Assembly: GCF_022693705.1 (NCBI RefSeq)
Contig: NZ_CP094288.1
Span: forward strand, 572,490-636,489
Origin: Infirmifilum sp. NZ
Lineage (GTDB): Archaea > Thermoproteota > Thermoprotei > Thermofilales > Thermofilaceae
DNA length: 64,000 bases
Direction: 5' to 3'
The position numbers were made by a program, and so were the translations under genes. The notes beneath the pieces were generated by a model. It was given only the letters and a program-made list of their open reading frames with translations, made no database searches and had not been told where the DNA came from. Positions 57,772 through 64,000 of this stretch are shown here, piece after piece (positions within the stretch are counted from its first letter, which is position 1; each line of letters begins with the position of its first letter).

Positions 57772-59158
57772 GCTTAGCAACATCTTTAACCCCCTCGATG
57801 TAGTCGTTAATGCTGTTCTCGAGTGTTGCGCTCGTAGCATCTACTATGATCCTAGTTTTTCTCTCACTTCTTAGAACATCATCTAGAGGCGTGGCGCTTG
57901 CGGCTAGGATGCTTCCGTGTTGTAAACTCGAGATCAGGTAGGTTAGCACTCTGCTGTCATCCTTCATGCTTTCTAAGCATCGTGTTCCGCACTTCAAAAC
58001 CACGACTGTGTCGAGGTAGGGGTTCACGTTGATTGAGAAGAGAAGGCCGCCAACCTCGAGCGCGGAAACTGACTGTGATCCATCCAGGGCGACGATCATT
58101 GTCCTGTACGCATCGCTTGCGATATACTTCACCCCGATAACGCTCGGGATGTGCTGCTGGATGAACTCTAGGAGAAGCTTCTCCTCGATTTCCTTGAGCG
58201 ACGCCACATCGCTTAGCAGGGGGTTTGTTATTGAAGTGTAGAAAAGTGCAGAGGGCTTGTACAGCAACGTCTTAGCGCGCACGACGGGCATGGGAGAGCC
58301 CCCATACAGTCGCAGATCCTCGTAGAGCATTTTCCCCTCCGGTCTAACGTCCCCTGGGACGAGCTCACCGGTGATTATCATTTCCGCCTCAGCGGGCACG
58401 TACATGCCGTTGTCCAGCCTCATCAGCTCTAGCGGTAATCCCGAAAGCTCACCTGCGAGCATGTACTTGTCTACCCATGGAATCCAGTTGATCCCAGCGG
58501 CGAGCTGCAGGTATGGTGGTGCACCTACAACCACCGATACGTTTAGCGTGCCCCCACGTCGTGCTACATCCTCGATTAGCCTATAAGCCCTAGTACGGTG
58601 AGGGATATGAATGAGCAGAGTTTTTTCATCCACAACCTGGACTGGCTGCGAGAACACCTCTAGGGTTCCCGCTTCCCTATCTTGAAAAACGACCACAGGG
58701 TTCTTTATAACCGGGAACTCCTCACCCACGTGATGCCGCAACGCAGGGAGCTCTGTTAGATCCAGGTCAAAGGAGGTTGACTGCAGGAAGCCTTTAGCTG
58801 AGTCCCGTATCCTAGGTAGGACATCTGCTAGCCACGCCAGTGAAGCCAGCTTGCTAAGTTTCGAAGCATGGTCCGCCGGGAATTGAGCGAATAGGGTCAG
58901 CCAACGCCTAAACCTTTCGCGAAGGCCGTCGACGTCCTCTTTAAACACTAGTTGTGCCTTACCGTAGTAAACGTTGGTTATAAGGTGGAAGCTTTTCTCC
59001 TGTACATTGCTGAAGAGCAGTGCTTTAACGGTACTCTCTGCCAACCTTGAGGCAAGCCACGGTATCTCGTAGTCTGGCGAAAGAGGCGCGTCTACCTCAG
59101 CCAGCAACCCTTCTGCCTTAAGAGCTTTGACGGTATCCGGAAAGCTCAAGAGCTGCAC
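57719..59158 (-). CDS. UbiD-family decarboxylase
   Basis: This 479-residue UbiD-like protein uses prenylated FMN for (de)carboxylation. Visible are LTELPALRHHVGEEFPVIKN, VSVVVGAPPYLQLAAG and LAGELSGLPLELM. The acidic active-site segment PAEAEMIITGELVPGD is followed by RPEGK. In archaea one UbiD-type enzyme serves the modified mevalonate pathway (anhydromevalonate phosphate decarboxylase); others act on aromatics. The choice is unsettled. It overlaps the HTH regulator gene by 53 bases. Confidence 0.8.
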   Translation of the reverse strand: MQLLSFPDTVKALKAEGLLAEVDAPLSPDYEIPWLASRLAESTVKALLFSNVQEKSFHLITNVYYGKAQLVFKEDVDGLRERFRRWLTLFAQFPADHASKLSKLASLAWLADVLPRIRDSAKGFLQSTSFDLDLTELPALRHHVGEEFPVIKNPVVVFQDREAGTLEVFSQPVQVVDEKTLLIHIPHRTRAYRLIEDVARRGGTLNVSVVVGAPPYLQLAAGINWIPWVDKYMLAGELSGLPLELMRLDNGMYVPAEAEMIITGELVPGDVRPEGKMLYEDLRLYGGSPMPVVRAKTLLYKPSALFYTSITNPLLSDVASLKEIEEKLLLEFIQQHIPSVIGVKYIASDAYRTMIVALDGSQSVSALEVGGLLFSINVNPYLDTVVVLKCGTRCLESMKDDSRVLTYLISSLQHGSILAASATPLDDVLRSERKTRIIVDATSATLENSINDYIEGVKDVAKLTELYARLSQELRDAQS

Positions 59159-59173
59159 CCGTGAGTAGCTTAG

Positions 59174-59593
59174 CTAGTAGCTTATGTGGAACCTGTCTTC
59201 GCGTCTCGACTCCTCTCTAGGAGCATAGAGTATTGGGTTCAGCTTGCCACTCTCGGCCAGACTGAGAAGCATGTCACGAAACTCGGAGGTGTGCTTAATG
59301 TCGAGTTCCAGCAGGCTTTTAAGGATCTCCCAAGTTTTCCTCTGGATATCTAGAAGCATCTCCCTCGGCATGTGTCCAATTATGAATGGATCCTGAAGCC
59401 ATTTGTCAAAAGCTTCTATGGTTTTAATCATGTGGGCGAACGCGGCGCGGGTTGCAAGTATCAGCTCCAGTCTGTCAGCGTTTTCAAGCTCCCGCTCGAT
59501 CGACTTCGCTGAATCTAGGAACGTTTTCTGAGCCTCAACCCAGCTTGTGAGATTGTTGGCGAACAGCTTTATGAAGTCACTCACGTTTACCAC
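59174..59593 (-). CDS. Crenarchaeal helical protein (DUF2153-like)
   Basis: This 139-residue protein is composed of long helices (VEAQKTFLDSAKSIERELEN, FAHMIKTIEAFDKWLQDPF, TWEILKSLLELDIKHTSEF). The size and helical-bundle look resemble DUF2153, found in crenarchaea, but this is not certain. It lies 15 bases upstream of the UbiD gene on the same strand, so they are likely co-transcribed. Confidence 0.55.
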   Translation of the reverse strand: MVNVSDFIKLFANNLTSWVEAQKTFLDSAKSIERELENADRLELILATRAAFAHMIKTIEAFDKWLQDPFIIGHMPREMLLDIQRKTWEILKSLLELDIKHTSEFRDMLLSLAESGKLNPILYAPREESRREDRFHISY

Positions 59594-59642
59594 TCTAGCG
59601 TTTAAGGTGGGTTTGAGGCATAAAAACTTGCTGTGCCTTAGG

Positions 59643-61175
59643 TCACCGCTCCAGCAGGGGCCTCGATGGTGTAAAGCTCACTTTCTCGAGCAGCATCTTC
59701 CTGCCCGCTATCTTACCTATGCCTACAGCCTTTGAGGTCTCAAGGAGTCTTTCAACGGCTTGGAGCTTCGCAGAGCTGTACGAGTAAACTGTGAACAGAG
59801 GATCCCCAGGCTTGACTCTATCCCCTATTTTCACGTGAAGCAAGACGCCTGCTCCCTTGTCTATCGGTGCGCCGGCCATCTTGCCCACCAGGGCTATAGT
59901 GGGGTTGTCAATGAAGTAGACGAAGCCATCCTCCTCCGAGTAGATTGTAAGAGTTTTGTCTCCGAGCGGTATATCCTCAGGCTTCACCTCGGGGTTCCCT
60001 CCCTGCGCCTCTATAATTTGCCTGAACTTCTTCTCGGCTTTTCCAGTCCTAAGTGCCTCGAAAGCTATTTCGTAGCCGTTCTGTATTCCAACCATTTCAA
60101 GGAGGGTTCCAGCCAGACTGACAGCTTTATCCACAAGGTCTAAGGGCTTGAGTGAGCTTAAAGCCTGTAGCGCTTCTCTGGCCTCCAGAGCAGGCCCCAC
60201 AGCGTAGCCCACGGGCTCCTCAGCGTACGTTGAAACAGCCTGAATCTTTATGCCCAGCATGGAGCCGAGCTCGATGAAGTCGTAGGATATCCTGCGCGCT
60301 TCTTCTAGCGTCCGTGCCTTCGTGCCCCTACCCGTTGGGACATCAAGAACAACGTGCGTCGACCCTACAGCCAGCTTTTTCGCCAGTATCGAGGGTACGA
60401 AGAACGGGTCGATTCCTAGAGGGTACTCCACTCTGATTATGATGTCGTCGGCGGGAGCGAGGTTGAGGGCTCCGCCCCAAACAATGCACCCGTTAGTCTT
60501 CTCTATCACCCGGGTCATCTCCTCTATTGAAAGGTTTACAGGGGCTATAGCCTCCATCCGGTCTGCGGTTCCAGCAGGCGAGGTTATCGCTCTTGAAGAG
60601 GTTTTCGGGATGGTGAAGCCCAGGGAGGCTATTATGGGCACCACTAGGAGGCTTGTCTTGTCACCTGGAACTCCGCCTAGGCTGTGCTTGTCGAGGATCG
60701 TGGGCCTGTTGAGCGAGAGGCGCCGGCCCGTCTCAACCATCGCCACAGTCAGGTTGTACGCCTCATCAATCGACATGCCCTGAAAGTGTATCGCCGTAAC
60801 CAAGGCTGCTATCTCAACCTCACTGAGAACGCCGCCAACTATGTCCTGCATCAGCTGCTTGGCCTCCTCGAAAGTTATCTTACCTCTTGCAAGCTTCTTA
60901 CGAATGACATTCAGTGACCTGGGGGGCTCCGTGGGCTCAACCTGCACGATCTCTCCCTCGTTTACCTGAAGAATCCGGGAGACGTTCAAGTATATCCCGA
61001 TGGAATCTGAGGGGAACTCCTTAGCGATCGTCACTGTAGCTATCACTTCGTGCGACCTGGAGACAACTCGAACTCTGTCGTTAGGCCTTAAGTCGAGCTT
61101 CTTTGCTACAGACTGGTCTAGGACAATGGTGTAGTGTGCGCTCTCGTAAGGGAGGATAACGACTTTAAGATCCAC
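59643..61175 (-). CDS. deoA: AMP phosphorylase / thymidine phosphorylase family
   Basis: This is a 510-residue enzyme. The AMP-phosphorylase type is recognisable by its extra N-terminal domain (about 1-85) before the phosphorylase core, with DKHSLGGVPGDKTSLLV and TSSRAITSPAGTADRME. It splits AMP with phosphate into adenine and ribose 1,5-bisphosphate in archaeal nucleotide salvage. The partner enzymes ribose-1,5-bisphosphate isomerase and RuBisCO are not in this window. The GTG start is preceded by GGTGG and by a TATATAGA box near 61212. Confidence 0.9.
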   Translation of the reverse strand: MDLKVVILPYESAHYTIVLDQSVAKKLDLRPNDRVRVVSRSHEVIATVTIAKEFPSDSIGIYLNVSRILQVNEGEIVQVEPTEPPRSLNVIRKKLARGKITFEEAKQLMQDIVGGVLSEVEIAALVTAIHFQGMSIDEAYNLTVAMVETGRRLSLNRPTILDKHSLGGVPGDKTSLLVVPIIASLGFTIPKTSSRAITSPAGTADRMEAIAPVNLSIEEMTRVIEKTNGCIVWGGALNLAPADDIIIRVEYPLGIDPFFVPSILAKKLAVGSTHVVLDVPTGRGTKARTLEEARRISYDFIELGSMLGIKIQAVSTYAEEPVGYAVGPALEAREALQALSSLKPLDLVDKAVSLAGTLLEMVGIQNGYEIAFEALRTGKAEKKFRQIIEAQGGNPEVKPEDIPLGDKTLTIYSEEDGFVYFIDNPTIALVGKMAGAPIDKGAGVLLHVKIGDRVKPGDPLFTVYSYSSAKLQAVERLLETSKAVGIGKIAGRKMLLEKVSFTPSRPLLER

Positions 61176-61274
61176 GAAAAACCACCGGGGGGTTATCCCT
61201 TCGCCTTATCTCTATATAAGCTTTTCTGAGTAATTTTTAACTTTAAGTACCGTAACGATTTCTTCGAGGTAAAG

Positions 61275-63113
61275 ATGAAGGGGTGGAATGGTAAGATTCT
61301 GTGGATTGACCTCACTTCAAAGAGTGTGAAGATCCAAGAGTATGATGGAGACTTTGCTAAGACGTACATTGGTGGAAGGGGCTTCGCTGTTAGGCTACTC
61401 TGGGACCACCTAGCGCCCGGAACCGATCCCCTTTCTCCAGACAACATCCTTGTTATAGCTACAGGGCCGTTGACCGGCTTACCCGGTCCCAGTACGGGTA
61501 AGCTTGTCGTGGCGGCAAAAAGCCCGCTCACCCACGGGTACGGTGACGGGAACATAGGTAGCAAGGCCGCCGTTTACCTGAGATACTCTGGTTACGACGC
61601 TGTAGCGATCACCGGGAAAGCGGAGAAGCCAACGTACGTTCATGTCTCTGATGGAAAAGTTGAGTTCCTCGCTGCGGACGACCTTTGGGGGAAAGACACT
61701 TTCACTAGTGAGCGCTCGCTCGTCAAAAGGCATGGGAGAAACTCAGGTATACTCGTTATTGGCCCTGCGGGGGAGAACCTCGTTAAACTCGCGACGATAA
61801 TATCCCAAGAGGGAAGAAGCGGGGGCAGACCAGGCATCGGCGCTGTAATGGGGAGTAAGAACCTGAAGGCAGTGGTGTTTACAGGCGAAAGAGCTCCAGA
61901 GCTCTACGACGAGGACAAGTATAGGAGACTGGCCGCTAGGGCTTACGCGGAAATTAAGGAGAAACCGGCATATTCGTTTTGGATGAGGCAAGGCACCATG
62001 ATGACTGTTCAGTGGTCTCAGGCGAACAGCGTTTTACCCACATACAACTTCAACGAGGGGGTTTTCGATGAGAGTGAGAAAATAGACGGCAACGCTATGG
62101 AGAGGATGAAAGTTGGTCAGAGGGGCTGTCCTAACTGCAACATGACGTGTGGAAACTACATTTACGACGACAAAGGTGAGGTCTCGGAGCTCGACTACGA
62201 GAACGTGGCGATGCTCGGGTCCAACATCGGGCTGGGAGACCTCAGGAGGGTCGCACGGCTTAACAGGCTTGCGGATATGTGGGGTATCGACACAATCGGC
62301 CTAGGGTCTGTCCTTGCCTTCGCCGCCGAAGCGAGCGAGAAGAAGCTGATCAAGGAGAACGTCGAGTGGGGTGACTTTGACCGGTTCGTGAGCCTCTCCG
62401 AGGACATTGTGTATAGGCGCCCCGGCCTTGGTGAGGTCCTCGCTGAGGGCGTTGAGCACGCCTCCCGCACTATCGGAGGAGAGGACCTGGCTGTTCACGT
62501 TAAGGGGCTCAGCGTTTCCGCGTACGACTGCCACACAGCACCGGCTATGGCGTTATCGTACGGCGTTAGCTCTATAGGCGCGCACCACAAGGATGCTTGG
62601 GTAATCTCGTGGGAAGTGTCTCACGGGCGCTTCGAGTATACGCGAGCAAAGGCAGAGAGAGTTTTCGAGCTTCAGAGGATTAGAGGGGGGTTGTTCGAGG
62701 TACTCGTGTCCTGCAGGTTGCCGTGGGTTGAGGTCGGGCTTGAGCTCGACTGGTACATCAATCTGTTCAACGCCGCCACTGGCCTTAAGTGGAGGCTCGA
62801 GGATTTCATGGTCGTTTCCGAGCGTGTACTCAACCTTATTAGAGCCTTCTGGGTGCGCGAGTACGTAGCCGAGGGTAAACGGTGGAGTAGAGCGCTAGAC
62901 TACCCACCGAGCAAGTGGTTCACCAGGCCCCTGACTAAAGGACCATTTAAGGGCGCCAGGCTCGACGCTCAACGGTACGATGAGATGCTTGGTGCTTATT
63001 ACAACCTCATTGGCTGGGACCACCGTGGGATTCCAAGGGCTTCGACGCTCGAGAGGCTGGGTTTGAGCGACGTGAGAGACAAGCTTGGGAAATGGGTCGA
63101 CCTGACTCAATGA
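61275..63113 (+). CDS. aor: Aldehyde:ferredoxin oxidoreductase (tungsten)
   Basis: This is a 612-residue AOR-family enzyme that oxidises aldehydes to acids with ferredoxin, using a bis-pterin tungsten centre. Features are the N-terminal YIGGRGFAVRLLWD and GKLVVAAKSPLTHGYGDGNIG. The cluster cysteines are in CPNCNMTCGN (about residue 284), with a fourth in VSCRLPWV (about 480). Late DYPPSKWF and MLGAYYNLIGWD match the family. CTTTAAGTAC about 29 bases upstream supports the ATG. A MoaD-like gene follows after 6 bases. Confidence 0.93.
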   Translation: MKGWNGKILWIDLTSKSVKIQEYDGDFAKTYIGGRGFAVRLLWDHLAPGTDPLSPDNILVIATGPLTGLPGPSTGKLVVAAKSPLTHGYGDGNIGSKAAVYLRYSGYDAVAITGKAEKPTYVHVSDGKVEFLAADDLWGKDTFTSERSLVKRHGRNSGILVIGPAGENLVKLATIISQEGRSGGRPGIGAVMGSKNLKAVVFTGERAPELYDEDKYRRLAARAYAEIKEKPAYSFWMRQGTMMTVQWSQANSVLPTYNFNEGVFDESEKIDGNAMERMKVGQRGCPNCNMTCGNYIYDDKGEVSELDYENVAMLGSNIGLGDLRRVARLNRLADMWGIDTIGLGSVLAFAAEASEKKLIKENVEWGDFDRFVSLSEDIVYRRPGLGEVLAEGVEHASRTIGGEDLAVHVKGLSVSAYDCHTAPAMALSYGVSSIGAHHKDAWVISWEVSHGRFEYTRAKAERVFELQRIRGGLFEVLVSCRLPWVEVGLELDWYINLFNAATGLKWRLEDFMVVSERVLNLIRAFWVREYVAEGKRWSRALDYPPSKWFTRPLTKGPFKGARLDAQRYDEMLGAYYNLIGWDHRGIPRASTLERLGLSDVRDKLGKWVDLTQ

Positions 63114-63119
63114 TCAGGT

Positions 63120-63356
63120 ATGGGTAAGGTTAAGGTTTACTACTTTGGATTTCTGACGGAGCTGTCGGGGAAAGAGTTCGAGGAGGTCGAACTTCCTAGC
63201 GCTGATAAAGTGAGGCTACGAGACGTAGTTTGTGATGAAGTGAAACCTCTGCTAGATAGGCTGGTAATCTTAGTGAACGACATTTCGGTAAACCCTGACT
63301 ATTGGTTAAAGCCCGGCGACACTGTTAAGCTTCTGCCACACATCGGAGGAGGCTGA
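63120..63356 (+). CDS. MoaD/ThiS-like sulfur-carrier protein
   Basis: This 78-residue beta-grasp protein ends in IGGG, the glycine tail needed for adenylation and thiocarboxylation. Strands VKVYYFGFLTELSG and LVILVNDISVN, and the segment LKPGDTVKLLP, match MoaD. Located 6 bases after the tungsten oxidoreductase, it probably supplies sulfur for that enzyme's pterin cofactor. Confidence 0.85.
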   Translation: MGKVKVYYFGFLTELSGKEFEEVELPSADKVRLRDVVCDEVKPLLDRLVILVNDISVNPDYWLKPGDTVKLLPHIGGG

Positions 63357-63397
63357 GATATGCTTAATAAGGACACAGCTCATCACCCTTCAACGTA

Positions 63398-63793
63398 ATG
63401 AGAGAGAGTTGCTCGGGCCTCTTAGCCCTTGTGGTCCTGAAGCTCAGTGAGAAGCTCAGCTTGACGAGCGGACAGGTGGCGGTTGCCGCAGAGCTGTTAG
63501 CACGAGAGAAATTCCAAGGCAAAAAATCCGCCTCAGTAACCGAGTCGATAAACGCTGTTTTAGCGAGCATTGGCCTCCAGGGAGAAGTTGAGGTGAGAGA
63601 TGAAGTCTACGATGTGAAAGTGCTGGGAGAGAAGAGCTGTCCCCTAAAAAAGCTGTGCCCCTTGCCTTTCTACGTTGCGTCAGGCACGCGTATCCTTTCA
63701 GGAGCGAAGGTCTACCCTGTGTGGGAGAATGGGCAGGTTGTGCACGAGGAAAATAACCTCTGCGTGTTCAGACTAAAGCCGGTGAAAGCTTAG
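63398..63793 (+). CDS. Unknown protein with CPL...CPLP cysteine pair
   Basis: This 131-residue protein has an N-terminal helical part (LLALVVLKLSEKLSLTSGQV) and strands around VEVRDEVYDVKVLG. Cysteines lie in KSCPLKKLCPLPFYV and a late NNLCVFRL. The CPLP element also occurs in the 150-residue protein at 26379; both may be metal- or Fe-S-binding. It is in line with aor and the MoaD-like gene, 42 bases after the latter, and may act on the same cofactor or substrate. Confidence 0.6.
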   Translation: MRESCSGLLALVVLKLSEKLSLTSGQVAVAAELLAREKFQGKKSASVTESINAVLASIGLQGEVEVRDEVYDVKVLGEKSCPLKKLCPLPFYVASGTRILSGAKVYPVWENGQVVHEENNLCVFRLKPVKA

Positions 63794-64000
63794 CTAGACC
63801 ATTATCTCTACTTCGACCGCATCGCCGTCGCGGAGCCTCAGCTCATCCCGCAATCTAATGGGTGCGATGAGCTCCAGAATCTCAGGTCCATGCTTCGTTT
63901 TCTCGATATCCAGGGCGCCGCCGTAAACACTTATGCTGTTGCCGACTATAGTAGCCCTGTAAACCCTCACGCTACAGAAATCGCGGCCGTCAACCTGTAA
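63794..64000 (-). CDS. ribK: CTP-dependent riboflavin kinase (DUF120), C-terminal part, cut by right edge
   Basis: A minus-strand frame enters from the edge and runs 68 codons to a TAG. It contains GRDFCSVRVYRATI, SVYGGALDIEKTKHGPEILE and LIAPIRLRDELRLRDGDAVEVEI. These are hallmarks of archaeal riboflavin kinase, which makes FMN from riboflavin and CTP. Only the C-terminal half is present. It converges on the 63398 gene with no gap. Confidence 0.85.
   Translation of the reverse strand, partial: LQVDGRDFCSVRVYRATIVGNSISVYGGALDIEKTKHGPEILELIAPIRLRDELRLRDGDAVEVEIMV

Noticed and set aside
1..64000. CRISPR array, insertion sequence, provirus or tRNA gene
   Set aside because: No regularly spaced repeats, no transposase or integrase, and no cloverleaf sequences were seen on reading.

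Overview
The window looks like a chromosome segment of a hyperthermophilic crenarchaeon (Thermoproteota), most like Thermofilum or a relative. The evidence is as follows. Many genes have a TATA-like box centred 25-28 bases before the start codon, so they are leaderless, and GTG or TTG starts are common. Gene content is archaeal: AMP phosphorylase, CTP-type (DUF120) riboflavin kinase, a tungsten aldehyde:ferredoxin oxidoreductase, a ThiR regulator with a ThiN domain, TrmB and ArsR regulators, an archaeal type IV pilin-like protein, TldD/TldE and VapBC. No rRNA, tRNA, CRISPR array or insertion sequence was recognised. The species is inference; no search could be run.

Layout. 1-7.5 kb: a DsbA-like membrane-anchored protein beside the start of a small membrane protein, an aminotransferase, a vapBC pair, a small metallopeptidase, several unknown genes, and an overlapping triplet ending in a CYTH (CyaB-like) protein. 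7.5-19 kb: MBL hydrolase, thioredoxin reductase, AmmeMemoRadiSam radical SAM enzyme, protein phosphatase, tldD-tldE, FdhE-like protein, DUF89 phosphatase, class II aldolase, uracil phosphoribosyltransferase, LOG-like protein and a roadblock-like protein. 19-27.7 kb: amino acid permease, aldo/keto reductase, pilin-like protein, glutamate dehydrogenase, a CPBP protease/ArsR/unknown group, and two small genes sharing a 22-bp promoter element with the divergent unknown gene.

28-38.7 kb is a salvage and uptake region. An amidohydrolase, two nucleoside phosphorylases, an FkbM methyltransferase, an unknown Cys protein and an ECF S component run on the plus strand. They face a YkoE-YkoD-YkoC thiamine-precursor ECF transporter on the minus strand. 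The transporter is divergent from thiR, with palindromic candidate operators between them. A TrmB regulator follows. 38.7-43 kb: two radical SAM proteins (one B12-binding, one SPASM-like) flank a LysE-type exporter, with a membrane-anchored unknown upstream.

43-49.8 kb: a hydroxyacid dehydrogenase, then a four-gene minus-strand operon headed by a small Ras/Arf-like GTPase. Its second gene shares a CPxC/HSDH domain with the stand-alone 78-residue gene at 26138. An aminotransferase, unknown genes and a 44-residue small ORF follow. 49.9-55 kb: glmS, a nucleotidyltransferase with left-handed helix, a family 2 glycosyltransferase and a CinA-type protein form a tight operon, probably for amino-sugar nucleotides and glycans. 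55-64 kb: an SPFH protein with zinc ribbons and its coiled-coil partner, a 54-residue zinc ribbon, an HTH regulator, a UbiD-family decarboxylase, AMP phosphorylase, a tungsten oxidoreductase with a MoaD-like protein, a Cys protein, and the C-terminal end of riboflavin kinase cut by the right edge.
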